This document shows positions 9,011 through 26,778 of a DNA stretch of 64,000 nucleotides, piece after piece; the first letter of the stretch is position 1, and each line of letters opens with the position of its first letter. The notes under the pieces were generated by a model that saw only the letters and a program-made list of their open reading frames with translations, was not told where the DNA came from and did no database searches. Both the position numbers and the translations under genes were made by a program. The DNA is from Photobacterium profundum SS9. Lineage in GTDB: Bacteria; Pseudomonadota; Gammaproteobacteria; Enterobacterales; Vibrionaceae. The stretch spans positions 3,894,550-3,958,549 of the forward strand of contig NC_006370.1 in assembly GCF_000196255.1 (NCBI RefSeq), in the 5' to 3' direction.

Positions 9011-9087
9011 TGGCGGAGTGGACGGGACTCGAACCCGCGACCCCCGGCGTGACAGGCCGGTATTCTAACCAACTGAACTACCACTCC
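9011..9087 (-). tRNA. tRNA-Asp (GTC)
   Basis: 77 bases including an encoded CCA. The acceptor stem is GGAGTGG with CCACTCC. The D-arm TAGTTCAG, anticodon loop CTGTCAC with anticodon GTC, and TTCGAGTCC T-loop are all present. It is the distal tRNA of the left rRNA operon, about 100 bases after 5S. Confidence 0.97.
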
Positions 9088-9186
9088 GCAGTGTCTATTC
9101 AGCATAATGCTATTACTTACAATAAAACGGATTACCGCTTTATTTTTGCTTTCATCTTTTTACAAAAAAAGAGGAAAACGAATTGG

Positions 9187-9306
9187 GCGCCTGGCGATGC
9201 CCTACTCTCACATGGGGAGACCCCACACTACCATCGGCGCAACTGCGTTTCACTTCTGAGTTCGGCATGGGATCAGGTGGAGCCACAGCGCTATGGTCGC
9301 CAGACA
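9187..9306 (-). rRNA. rrf: 5S ribosomal RNA, left operon
   Basis: 120 bases beginning TGTCTGGCGACCATAGCG and ending CGCCAGGCGC, with the conserved core CCGAACTCAGAAGTGAAACG. It is identical by eye to the 5S copy at 15030-15149. Confidence 0.96.
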
Positions 9307-9594
9307 AATTCTTTTCTCTCTTCCGTTTGCTAGAAAACACGCTAACCGCATTGCCTGCCTCTCTCATTCAGTTATGTACTTCGTACACGCCTTCACTCGA
9401 ATCGTTGGCGGCTTTGCTAGCCTGTTTTCTATCTGCACTACCCGTGCACAACAGAAAAGGAATAATCTGGGAAAGTTAACTAGTATCTCAATACACTTCA
9501 TTCAAGTGTTCGTGGAGTCCGTGACCTACAAGGATGTAGGAAATACTGATAATCGTCTGGAACGATTTCAGTACAAAAACCCCTTGGGTGTTGT

Positions 9595-12497
<2,903 letters not shown>

Positions 12498-12805
12498 ATA
12501 CAACCCCAAGAGGTTTCGTATGGCAACAACCAAGGTTTCTCTCTCCAATTCTTTTTCAAGATCGAGAGAGGATTTGTTTTCGCCGGACTCTTACACAAGA
12601 CACTTGAATGTGTGTTTGTTTTGAGAACTCGTATCTCGTTCTTATTAAAAGAAGCAAGATACATTTGTAATTCAATCATTCGATTGAATTTACTAGTCAG
12701 CTTTCCAGATTGTTAAAGAACATGTGTTTTTCTATCTCCTAAAAGACAAATAATCCACTTTCTAACCACACTCCACTCATGACAAGTCAGAATGCATTTA
12801 GAAAG

Positions 12806-12881
12806 TGGTGGAGCTATGCGGGATCGAACCGCAGACCTCCTGCGTGCAAGGCAGGCGCTCTCCCAGCTGAGCTATAACCCC
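12806..12881 (-). tRNA. tRNA-Ala (TGC)
   Basis: 76 bases with an encoded CCA, starting GGGGTTATAGCTCAGC, anticodon TGC in TTGCACG, and T-loop GGTTCGATCC. It lies in the 16S-23S spacer of the left rRNA operon, downstream of tRNA-Ile. About 300 bases separate it from 23S and contain a boxA-like CTTTAACAATCTGG element but no gene. Confidence 0.97.
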
Positions 12882-12925
12882 AACGTTTCAAAAGACTGTT
12901 AACCACATTTCTCAGGGAGAGAAAG

Positions 12926-13002
<77 letters not shown>

Positions 13003-13075
13003 AAGTCTTTCACGTTCTTTGACATTTTAACCAAGCAATCTGTGTGGACACTGCATCAAACAATAAATCTTTAGG

Positions 13076-14630
<1,555 letters not shown>

Positions 14631-14877
14631 TAAAGTTCTGTTGATTCTTTCGAATCGGCTCAATGATTTTTACTGATGTTCTTGTTTCATTCTTCTTGCG
14701 AAGAAATGAAGCATAAATTGACTGTGTCATCTTGCGATGATTAAGGTCACTCAGTTCATTGATAAATCTTTCGACTTAAAATTTCACGAGTGCCCACACA
14801 GATTGCATGGTCAAATTGTTAAAGAACGTTGACTTTCAATGCCTTGGCGTTAAACGCTTCAGCAAGTCAGGCTGCGT
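14631..14877 (-). promoter_or_regulatory. rRNA leader with boxA, left operon
   Basis: The leader between promoter and 16S contains TTCTTTAACAATTTGACC (read leftward from about 14829), matching the boxA antitermination element of rRNA operons. It is nearly identical to the leader of the right operon. No gene is present. Confidence 0.7.
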
Positions 14878-14905
14878 ATAATACGCGTTTCTGATATTCA
14901 GTCAA
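14878..14905 (-). promoter_or_regulatory. rRNA promoter, left operon
   Basis: -35 TTGACT (14905-14900), 16-base spacer, -10 TATTAT (14883-14878), followed by a GC-rich start region (ACGCAGCC), typical of growth-rate and ppGpp control. An A+T-rich UP-like stretch lies just upstream. I saw no second upstream promoter in the short gap to the neighbouring terminator. Confidence 0.8.
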
Positions 14906-14989
14906 GACAAAATTTTCATCTTTTTAATCAACTGATTAAAAAATAAAAACCTTCTGTTGACGCCGCTCACATTGCAATCAATTGGAGCG

Positions 14990-15018
14990 AAATAAAAGCC
15001 CGTTGTTGCCAACGGGCT
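14990..15018 (-). terminator. Rho-independent terminator of the right rRNA operon
   Basis: On the minus strand, AGCCCGTT/AACGGGCT form a stem with a short GGCAAC loop, followed by a T-rich run (TTTTATTT). It begins 11 bases after the 5S gene. Confidence 0.9.
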
Positions 15019-15029
15019 CTCACAATTGG

Positions 15030-15149
15030 GCGCCTGGCGATGCCCTACTCTCACATGGGGAGACCCCACACTACCATCGGCGCAACTGCGTTTCACTTCT
15101 GAGTTCGGCATGGGATCAGGTGGAGCCACAGCGCTATGGTCGCCAGACA
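15030..15149 (-). rRNA. rrf: 5S ribosomal RNA, right operon
   Basis: 120 bases, identical by eye to the left copy. No tRNA follows it; the operon ends at the terminator 11 bases beyond. Confidence 0.96.
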
Positions 15150-15439
15150 AATTCTTTCTCTCTCTTCCGTTTGCTAGAAATACACGCTAACCGCATTGCC
15201 TGCCTCTCTCATTCAGTTATGTACTTCGTACACGCCTTCACTCGAATCGTTGGCGGCTTTGCTAGCCTGTTTTCTATCTGCACTACCCGTGCACAACAGA
15301 AAAGGAATAATCTGGGAAAGTTAACTAGTATCTCAATACACTTCATTCAAGTGTATGTGGAGTCCGTGACCTACAAGGATGTAGGAAATACTGAACATCG
15401 TCTGGAACGATTTCAGCACAAAAACCCCTTGGGTGTTGT

Positions 15440-18340
<2,901 letters not shown>

Positions 18341-18711
18341 ATACAACCCCAAGAGGTTTCGTATGGCAACAACCAAGGTTTTTCTCTCCAGTTCTTTTTC
18401 AAGAGCGAGAGAGGTTTGTTTTCGCCGGACTCTTCTTTTGTTTCCACTTTTAAAAAAGTGAAGACAAAAACACAGACACTTGAATGTGTTTGTTTTGAGA
18501 ACTCGTATCTCGTTCTTATTAAAAGAAGCAAAATACATTTGTAATTCAATCATTCGATTGAATTTACTAGTCAGCTTTCCAGATTGTTAAAGAGCATAAC
18601 GCAAAAAGCGTTAATCAATAACTGACGTTATTCATTAGCGCTTTCGCTATTTCTTTGACATTTTAACCAAGCAATCTGTGTGGACACTGCATCAAACAAT
18701 AAATCTTTAGG
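18341..18711 (-). other. 16S-23S spacer of the right operon without tRNA genes
   Basis: 371 bases that hold no tRNA. A boxA-like TGCTCTTTAACAATCTGG is present (about 18594-18577). Relative to the left operon it has an added hairpin-forming stretch near 18430-18475 (CACTTTT/AAAAGTG). Nothing else was seen. Confidence 0.8.
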
Positions 18712-20267
<1,556 letters not shown>

Positions 20268-20514
20268 TAAAGTTCTGTTGATTCTTTCGAATCGGCTCAA
20301 TGATTTTTACTGATGTTCTTGTTTCATTCTTCTTGCGAAGAAATGAAGCATAAATTGACTGTGTCATCTTGCGATGATTAAGGTCACTCAGTTCATTGAT
20401 AAATCTTTCGACTTAAAATTTCACGAGTGCCCACACAGATTGCATGGTCAAATTGTTAAAGAACGTTGACTTTCAATGCCTTAGCGTTTAACGCCTCAGC
20501 AAGTCAGGAGGCGT

Positions 20515-20542
20515 ATAATACACCTACAAACCATGAAGTCAA
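20515..20542 (-). promoter_or_regulatory. rRNA promoter P2, right operon
   Basis: -35 TTGACT (20542-20537), 16-base spacer, -10 TATTAT (20520-20515), and a GC-rich start region. It has the same arrangement as the sole promoter of the left operon. A leader with boxA follows to 20268. Confidence 0.75.
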
Positions 20543-20709
20543 GAAGAAATTCTAATTAGTTAAAACATCTTTTTGACTCTCTTTATTATCCAATTGATGG
20601 AATGGTAAAGATATGAGTTAACTTTGCTTTACATAGCTCAGTTTAAAACTCATTTACTTTTACTTGGCTAAAACCTCTTTTTGATTCTGCTTCGTGTCAG
20701 TGAAGCGGA

Positions 20710-20737
20710 ATTATAGAGACTTCGATCACTCTGACAA
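20710..20737 (-). promoter_or_regulatory. rRNA promoter P1 with UP element, right operon
   Basis: -35 TTGTCA (20737-20732), 16-base spacer, -10 TATAAT (20715-20710), then TCCGCTTCACTG. This is very close to the E. coli rrn P1 layout (CTTGTCA, CTATAAT, CCACTG). Upstream, 20739-20762 is almost pure A+T and fits an UP element. The rest of 20543-20935 is AT-rich with no gene; it should also hold the promoter of the plus-strand RRM gene, which I could not place. Confidence 0.8.
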
Positions 20738-20935
20738 GTATTTTTTATAAAAAACACTTTATTTGATGGTTATTTCATCTAATGTGAACATATGGCTTGT
20801 AATCTCAACATTAGAGGGCCGTCACATTCACCTTCTAGTAATTACAAGTCAATAAAAGTAATATCATTGTGACTTTGTTGTTAAAATAACCAATGACGCA
20901 TTCTCTCCTACTAATTATGACGATGTAATTATTAT

Positions 20936-21394
20936 ATGAAATCATCTAACCAAACTACGATAACAGTAATTGCGATTACCATTATCGGCTCTTTAATCTT
21001 TAGCTTTGTTTCAGTTCCACCTGCGATAGCTTTTGCTGTTGGTGCTGTTATTACTGGTCTAGCAATACGCTTTATGCAAGATTCTAAACCATCTCCTGAG
21101 CAACCTATTGATCCATCACAAAGCAGCAAAACTATCTATGTCGGTAACCTTCCTTACCGTGCAAATGAAAGTGATGTGAAAAACCTTTTTTCCGAACATG
21201 GTGAAGTGTTTGCTGTACGTTTAATGAAAGATAAGCGCACAGGGAAACGTCGAGGCTTTGGATTTGTTGTAATGAATAGCTCGGATGCTGATACAGCAAT
21301 CCAGAACTTAAACAATAAAGAATATGGCCAGCGAACTTTAAAAATTCGTGAAGCTAATGATCCTAAAAATCTAGAAGGTGAAGAGGTTGCATAG
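20936..21394 (+). CDS. Membrane-anchored RRM-type RNA-binding protein
   Basis: 152 residues. Residues about 7-46 form two hydrophobic helices split by a VPPA turn, so the protein is probably anchored in the inner membrane with its C-terminal part in the cytoplasm. Residues 65-140 are an RNA recognition motif: RNP2 is IYVGNL (67-72) and RNP1 is RGFGFVVM (106-113), both with the aromatic residues that stack on RNA. The tail is acidic. The start codon lacks a good ribosome binding site, so the exact start is uncertain. It diverges from the rRNA operons, and its last 32 bases overlap the end of murI. The RNA target is unknown. Confidence 0.85.
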   Translation: MKSSNQTTITVIAITIIGSLIFSFVSVPPAIAFAVGAVITGLAIRFMQDSKPSPEQPIDPSQSSKTIYVGNLPYRANESDVKNLFSEHGEVFAVRLMKDKRTGKRRGFGFVVMNSSDADTAIQNLNNKEYGQRTLKIREANDPKNLEGEEVA

Positions 21395-22151
21395 CATTTA
21401 GCTGTATTTTCTCTAAGCTACTATTCAGTGCCGCTTCATTATTTGTTGCGGCACTGTTGTATGTAAGGTTTAAATGCTTTTTATAACTTAATGGTAAATC
21501 TCCCAATAAATCTTTCACGCGATTTGCTATCGCTTTTCCTGAATCAACAATGACAATTGCTTTATCTAATGCTTGCCTTATTTCATCTTTAATTAAAGGA
21601 AAATGTGTACAACCTAAAATGATGCAATCAACGTCTTTTTGCCAAGGCTTAATAATCTCAGCAATTTCATCGATAGAAACGGGCAAACCACGAAGCTTCT
21701 CTTCTGCTATTTCAACTAAGCGTGTTGAGCCTATCATTCTAACTTCGCAATCACTTGCAAATGATGAAATCAATTCGTGGGTATAAGAACGGTGAATCGT
21801 CGCTGGCGTTGCTAATAGCCCAATGACTTTTGTTTGACTAAGGGTTGCTGCAGGTTTTATCGCAGGAACAACACCAACCACTGGAATCGATAAACTTTCC
21901 CGTAATGTCGGTAGTACGATCGTGCTTGCTGTATTGCATGCAATAACGACAAGATCAACGTTATGCTGTTCAGCTAATGAACAAACAATATGCTGAGTTC
22001 TTTGAAGCAATACATCTTCTTCTAATTCACCATACGGAAATGCAGCATTATCAAAAGCATAAATGTACTGCACTTGCGGTATAAGAGCTTGTAGTTCCTG
22101 ATATACCGATAAACCACCAACACCAGAATCAAAGATAAGTACCGTTTTCAC
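21363..22151 (-). CDS. murI: Glutamate racemase
   Basis: Makes D-glutamate from L-glutamate for peptidoglycan, without cofactor, in the cytoplasm. The two catalytic Cys residues are seen at 72 (ACNTAST) and 181 (GCTHFPL). The N-terminus has IFDSGVGGLSV, whose Asp and Ser belong to the active site. The 262 residues are in the usual range. The gene lies downstream of the DUF71 gene and btuB in the same direction, which matches the btuB-murI order of enterobacteria. Its 3' end overlaps the convergent RRM gene by 32 bases. Confidence 0.96.
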   Translation of the reverse strand: MKTVLIFDSGVGGLSVYQELQALIPQVQYIYAFDNAAFPYGELEEDVLLQRTQHIVCSLAEQHNVDLVVIACNTASTIVLPTLRESLSIPVVGVVPAIKPAATLSQTKVIGLLATPATIHRSYTHELISSFASDCEVRMIGSTRLVEIAEEKLRGLPVSIDEIAEIIKPWQKDVDCIILGCTHFPLIKDEIRQALDKAIVIVDSGKAIANRVKDLLGDLPLSYKKHLNLTYNSAATNNEAALNSSLEKIQLNAMQPLHLLDF

Positions 22152-22235
22152 TATTCACCACGCTTCTTACATATTCACAAAGCACTAATAATACTGCGAT
22201 ACCGTATAAATCCGAACCTTTCTTATCGTATCCAC

Positions 22236-22904
22236 TTATTCTTTGACTAAATGATAACGTTGATAATGAAATCGCCCTTCTCGATCACATTCATCTAACT
22301 CTATTTTTAACTCACCATCGAAACATGGCGCTTTTACGACCAACGTATGAAATTCGCCATCCTCACCACAGGGATCGGTATGCATAGGTAAGCTTGAGAT
22401 AAATTGATGGCTATACCACTCACCGCAAAATTTACCGTCAAGTTGACTGGTATCGACCGTTACAACTAACGTTTCTATTCCACACTCAATTATTTCTTGA
22501 GCCAATCGTTGGCTATCTTGTCCTAGCAAAGGAAAAACACACTCCCAACCTGCAGGCTCTATGTAGCTACGGCGATAATCTGCAATACCGTTGCAAAACA
22601 TATCACCAAATGCGACGGCATCAATCTCTAAACCACTATTACATAATCCGTTCACCACTAGAGATTGATATATATCATTAGGGGGAAAGACTTCGGGTAA
22701 TTCTATGGTAACCAAAGGCAGCCCTGTTAATGCCGCTTGTTTTTTTACAACCTCAAGGGGCGTTGCTTGAAAAGGCACTTCATCGATAAAGTATGTCGTA
22801 TATAAGCCAACCACTTTGTAGTTTGGATCATTCAGCAGTTTAATAAGGGTCAGCGTTGAATCTTTACCCGATGACCAGCTGACGATAACATTGATTGGTT
22901 TCAT
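22236..22904 (-). CDS. PP-loop ATPase of the DUF71/COG2102 family, probable B12-salvage role
   Basis: 223 residues from the start MKPINVIVSW at 22904, which has a good GGAG site; a longer frame begins at 22925. The N-terminal PP-loop SWSSGKDSTL (about residues 9-18) binds ATP. The rest fits the Pfam family named after diphthine--ammonia ligase, including VAFGDMFCNGIADYRR and the late GEDGEFHTLVV motif. Bacteria have no diphthamide, and comparative genomics has linked a bacterial branch of this family with vitamin B12 salvage. Here it follows btuB by 47 bases, with an attenuating hairpin between. That placement supports the B12 link; the reaction is unknown. Confidence 0.85.
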   Translation of the reverse strand: MKPINVIVSWSSGKDSTLTLIKLLNDPNYKVVGLYTTYFIDEVPFQATPLEVVKKQAALTGLPLVTIELPEVFPPNDIYQSLVVNGLCNSGLEIDAVAFGDMFCNGIADYRRSYIEPAGWECVFPLLGQDSQRLAQEIIECGIETLVVTVDTSQLDGKFCGEWYSHQFISSLPMHTDPCGEDGEFHTLVVKAPCFDGELKIELDECDREGRFHYQRYHLVKE

Positions 22905-22913
22905 TATATCTCC

Positions 22914-22938
22914 ATAAAAAACCACCCGAAGGTGGTTT
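22914..22938 (-). terminator. Terminator between btuB and the DUF71 gene
   Basis: On the minus strand AACCACC/GGTGGTT with a TTCG-type loop is followed by TTTTTT. It begins 14 bases after the btuB stop and ends about 10 bases before the DUF71 start, so read-through would set downstream expression. Confidence 0.8.
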
Positions 22939-22951
22939 CTTTTTTATTAGT

Positions 22952-24772
22952 TTAAAACTTATACGTTGCCGTCGCGTAATAGCTACGCTCTTGAACGTTA
23001 TAAGTCTCTTTCGCTACGTAGTCTTTATCGAAGAGGTTCGCAATTCTTCCTCGAACAGATAAATTATCAGTTACAAAATAACTAGCAGCAATATCTACTA
23101 AGGTGTAAGCATCTAACTTCTTGGTATTTGCTGCATCGTCATAGCTTGTGCCTTTATAAATAGCACTCACATCCAATTGCCATTGTTCAGCAAGATACGA
23201 GACATTCCATTTAGCACTATCTTTCGAACGACGAATAAGCTGTTTATCTAAGCCTTTATCTTTCGCATCCAAGTAATCATAGCTAACATCGTGGTAGAGC
23301 ATACCCGTTGCAAAACCTGCGGTTAACTCAATTCCCTGTATCTCAGCTTCGTCAACATTCATGGGAATCCAATCACCGGATGGATTACTCGCATCTTTGG
23401 GAGCCCAAGCAATAAGCTGATCAATCTCTGACTGGTACCCTGTTATGCTCCAATCAAGCAACTGATGAGTGCCAGATAATGAAATTTCATAATTTTTTGA
23501 TTCTTCAGGCTTCAAATTAGGGTTACCAGAATCAGGCCAATATAAATCATTAAATGTTGGCGCTTTAAAGCCAGTGCCGGCATTGGCTGATACTTTGAGT
23601 TCAGAGGTAATATTGTAAGCTGTTGCTAATTGCCAGGTATTGTTCGTACCATAACTATCATTATCATCGGTACGTACACTGCCTTCAAACTGCCAATCAC
23701 TTATACGGTAGATAGAAGTTAAGTAGACTGCTGTATTATCACGCTCATCTTCCGCATACTGTGTGCCTGTGTTTGATACCGAATCACGATACCACTCAAG
23801 ACCGCCACCCAGTTCTAGCCCATCAGTTAATTGATAATGATTTTGCCAATTAGCAACGGTTCGCTCAGTTTTAATCTTACTACCACTGCTAACATCATTA
23901 AAATTGCGGTTCTCATCTTGGTTTTGAGCAACAGTAAATTGGCTATCTAACTTGTCATTAGAGTACCCAGCCTTTGCGGCAATATTAAAAAGAGAACTTT
24001 CACTTTGTGCATGAGGTGCGCCATAAGAATCATCATAATCACTTTCACCGTCATGATAATAACCTTGTAGACTCAATTTCCAATGATCACCTACATGAGT
24101 ACCCACCTCTGCCACAACATTGCTATTTTTGAAGCCGTCATCATCTTGTTCAAAAGGTTCTTTTCGGGCAGAAAAGCCATCAGCGCCTTCTGTTTTTAAA
24201 GCAATTTTCCCCCAACCAGATTCACCCAGACCACCAGCCACCGAACCACCAAGCTGATAAAAACCATCACTACCACCACCAGCCGTCACTTCAGCGACAG
24301 ATTCTCCCGGTTGATAAGCAGTAATAATATTTAATACACCACCGATTGCATCTGAGCCATAGAGTGCAGCACGTGAACCTCTTATTAATTCAATTCGCTC
24401 AATACCTGTAAGTGGGATCTGGCTAAAATCAGCACTACCTAACGTTGCACTACCAATACGAACACCATTAATCATCACAAGTAAATGACGAGATGTTGTC
24501 CCTCGAACATACACTTCTGTTGCTTGGCCATAGCCACCAGAAACGACTTGCACACCCGGTAAACGACGCAATACTTCTGCGATAGACTTTGCTTGAATCG
24601 CATCAATTTCTTCTTTGGTGACAACAGAAATAGGAGCAATTACATTTTTAATGGGCTGTTCGAAACGGTTGGCGGTAACTACCATGACATCATTTGATGA
24701 TTCATCGGCAGCAAAAACTTGGGATGGAAGGCACAACGGCGCCAAAGCCACTGCTAAAAGCGTTTTTTTCAT
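22952..24772 (-). CDS. btuB: TonB-dependent vitamin B12 receptor
   Basis: Outer-membrane transporter for cobalamin, powered by TonB. A signal peptide (about residues 1-21, ending VFAA) is followed by a TonB box region DVMVVTAN. The plug domain has YVRGTTSRHLLVMINGVRIG and GSRAALYGSDAIGGVLNII. A long beta-barrel ends with the usual aromatic residue (ATYKF). The 606 residues match E. coli BtuB (614 with signal). A cobalamin riboswitch in the leader confirms the substrate. The downstream DUF71 gene may be part of the same regulon. Confidence 0.95.
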   Translation of the reverse strand: MKKTLLAVALAPLCLPSQVFAADESSNDVMVVTANRFEQPIKNVIAPISVVTKEEIDAIQAKSIAEVLRRLPGVQVVSGGYGQATEVYVRGTTSRHLLVMINGVRIGSATLGSADFSQIPLTGIERIELIRGSRAALYGSDAIGGVLNIITAYQPGESVAEVTAGGGSDGFYQLGGSVAGGLGESGWGKIALKTEGADGFSARKEPFEQDDDGFKNSNVVAEVGTHVGDHWKLSLQGYYHDGESDYDDSYGAPHAQSESSLFNIAAKAGYSNDKLDSQFTVAQNQDENRNFNDVSSGSKIKTERTVANWQNHYQLTDGLELGGGLEWYRDSVSNTGTQYAEDERDNTAVYLTSIYRISDWQFEGSVRTDDNDSYGTNNTWQLATAYNITSELKVSANAGTGFKAPTFNDLYWPDSGNPNLKPEESKNYEISLSGTHQLLDWSITGYQSEIDQLIAWAPKDASNPSGDWIPMNVDEAEIQGIELTAGFATGMLYHDVSYDYLDAKDKGLDKQLIRRSKDSAKWNVSYLAEQWQLDVSAIYKGTSYDDAANTKKLDAYTLVDIAASYFVTDNLSVRGRIANLFDKDYVAKETYNVQERSYYATATYKF

Positions 24773-24824
24773 TATATGGATACCTTAAGTCGCGTTTAAT
24801 ACTAAGCAACGATTTGCTTTGTAC

Positions 24825-25025
24825 ACTGGTCGGTCTTCGGACTTAAGAGCATGATTGGGTAACCACCTAGGCAACAACTTCCCGCTTCATACCGATTGCA
24901 TTGCGCAATTGTCTGAAACAGTGTTTGGAACTTACGTCCGTGTGCTTTCGTTCTCTATCACCGCTGCGCGTCAGTCACGGAATTTCACCGTGTTCCCTAG
25001 CCATATTTGGCAGACCAGCGCACTG
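24825..25025 (-). promoter_or_regulatory. Cobalamin riboswitch of btuB
   Basis: The minus-strand leader holds the expected conserved blocks in order: GGGAACACGGTGAAATTCCG, then GACTGACGCGCAGCGG, and near the 3' end AAGTCCGAAGACCGACC (24845-24828), the B12-box-like segment. It ends about 50 bases before the btuB start. Adenosylcobalamin binding would lower btuB expression, as in the known riboswitch class. The ends are approximate. The same 408-base gap (24773-25180) also carries the trmA promoter, which I could not place. Confidence 0.9.
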
Positions 25026-25180
25026 CGATGCTAGTTATCATTAGCTTTGTTGTCTAGCTTTGTTTGCTCTTTGTTATTATTAATTAGCCAAAACTGCACT
25101 TTTATCTCGGACAACACTGGACATCGGTCAGTAATACAATAAAATCTGCGCTCTTATTTTGAGCAGTTTGAGGCACACTA

Positions 25181-26287
25181 ATGACATCCACGGCACTTAA
25201 TACCGCTGGTTACCAACAGCAATTGGATGAAAAAGCAGAGCGTATTCAAAACATCTTTGAAGATTTTGAGACACCCGAGCTTGAGGTGTTTGCCTCTCCT
25301 GCAGAGCATTACCGCATGCGTGCTGAATTTAGAATGTGGCATGAAGGCGAAGATCTTTACTATGTCATGTTCAATCAAGAGACTCGCGAAAAGTACCGCG
25401 TAGATCAATTCCCTGCGGCGAGTCGCTTAATTAACGATTTAATGCCATTGCTAGTAGAAGCGCTAAAGCCAAGCCAAACGCTTCGCCACAAATTATTTCA
25501 AGTTGATTTCTTATCAACATTGAGCGGTGAAATCTTAGTGTCACTGTTGTACCACCGTCAATTGGATGAAGAGTGGGAAGTTGAAATTAAGAAACTGAAG
25601 CAATGCTTAAATGATGAAGGATTTAACCTGAACATCATTGGTCGAGCTCGAAAAATGAAAATTGTGGCAGATCGTGATTACGTTATTGAAAAATTAAATG
25701 TGTTCGATCAAACCTTAACCTATAAGCAAGTTGAGAATAGCTTTACCCAGCCTAATGGTGAAGTCGCACAAAAGATGCTGGAATGGGCGGTCGATTGTAC
25801 GCAAGACAGTGACGGTGATCTGTTAGAGCTATATTGTGGTAACGGTAATTTTTCACTCGCACTGGCTAAGAATTTCGAACGCGTTCTTGCAACAGAACTA
25901 GCCAAACCTTCAGTAGAATCTGCACAATACAATATTGCGGTTAATAATATTGATAACGTGCAGATTGTACGTATGTCTGCTGAAGATTTTACTGATGCAA
26001 TGGCGGGCAAACGTGAGTTTCGCCGTCTTAAAGCACAAAACGTCGATCTACAGAGCTACAATTGCAACACTATCTTTGTTGATCCGCCGCGCTCAGGTAT
26101 GGATGAAGGTACATGTCGCATGGTGCAAGGCTATGAACGTATTATGTATATCTCTTGTAACCCTGACACATTAAAAGAAAATCTTGAGATACTAAGCCAA
26201 ACACACAAGATTACTCGCTTTGCATTATTTGATCAGTTCCCATATACCCACCATATGGAAGCAGGTGTTTTACTAGAACGTAAGTAA
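25181..26287 (+). CDS. trmA: tRNA (uracil-54-C5)-methyltransferase
   Basis: Makes ribothymidine at position 54 in the T-loop of tRNAs with S-adenosylmethionine. At 368 residues it equals E. coli TrmA (366) in length. The SAM-binding segment [16 protein letters not shown], the [10 protein letters not shown] motif and the catalytic Cys motif YISCNPDTL are all present. It lacks the N-terminal TRAM domain and FeS cluster motif of RlmD, which argues for TrmA. It is divergent from btuB, as in E. coli, and ends at a shared bidirectional terminator. Confidence 0.96.
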   Translation: MTSTALNTAGYQQQLDEKAERIQNIFEDFETPELEVFASPAEHYRMRAEFRMWHEGEDLYYVMFNQETREKYRVDQFPAASRLINDLMPLLVEALKPSQTLRHKLFQVDFLSTLSGEILVSLLYHRQLDEEWEVEIKKLKQCLNDEGFNLNIIGRARKMKIVADRDYVIEKLNVFDQTLTYKQVENSFTQPNGEVAQKMLEWAVDCTQDSDGDLLELYCGNGNFSLALAKNFERVLATELAKPSVESAQYNIAVNNIDNVQIVRMSAEDFTDAMAGKREFRRLKAQNVDLQSYNCNTIFVDPPRSGMDEGTCRMVQGYERIMYISCNPDTLKENLEILSQTHKITRFALFDQFPYTHHMEAGVLLERK

Positions 26288-26334
26288 GACCATAAACAAA
26301 ACCTATAATCGACTAAAAGACGAATTATAGATAA

Positions 26335-26364
26335 CAAAAAAGGCGCTAATTAGCGCCTTTTTTA
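26335..26364. terminator. Bidirectional terminator between trmA and yijD
   Basis: AAGGCGCTAATTAGCGCCTT is a self-complementary stem flanked by A and T runs on both sides, so it can end transcripts from trmA and from the convergent yijD. Confidence 0.92.
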
Positions 26365-26380
26365 TTTCTGTCTTTCCGGC

Positions 26381-26755
26381 TTAAGCTTTAGCTGGTTTTG
26401 CAGGAGTCTTCATAATACCCATCTTATAAGCTACCCAGAATAGTAAGCCTAAAGAAATCATAAGAGGTAAGAAGTTTGATCCCATCTCTGGTAATTGTGC
26501 ACGTAAGAATGCGGAATATCCGAATACACCAACAAGGAAGCATGAGAACGCGATCGCAGGAGTACCTTCAGTCATCGGCTTGCTTAAGTACTCTTGGTAT
26601 AGGCAGTACAATGCCATGCCAAATGCAATTACAGGGAAAATCGAAAACGTGACATAGCTTGATGTCAATACAGCCAACGTTGCATTACCGCATAAACCCG
26701 CGAGTAGCGATAGCACCAATGTTTTACGTTCAGCTTTAACTTGCTCTTTTTCCAT
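26381..26755 (-). CDS. yijD: YijD family inner membrane protein (DUF1422)
   Basis: A small integral membrane protein of about 124 residues with four hydrophobic segments (about residues 10-30, 32-50, 62-80 and 90-112) and short charged ends. The function is not known. The ATG at 26755 (MEKEQVK) is chosen over upstream alternatives because it gives the family length and has a GGTGA site. It follows fabR by 23 bases, so it is probably in one operon with it, as in E. coli. Confidence 0.88.
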   Translation of the reverse strand: MEKEQVKAERKTLVLSLLAGLCGNATLAVLTSSYVTFSIFPVIAFGMALYCLYQEYLSKPMTEGTPAIAFSCFLVGVFGYSAFLRAQLPEMGSNFLPLMISLGLLFWVAYKMGIMKTPAKPAKA

Positions 26756-26778
26756 ATCTTTCACCAACAGAAATAAGG

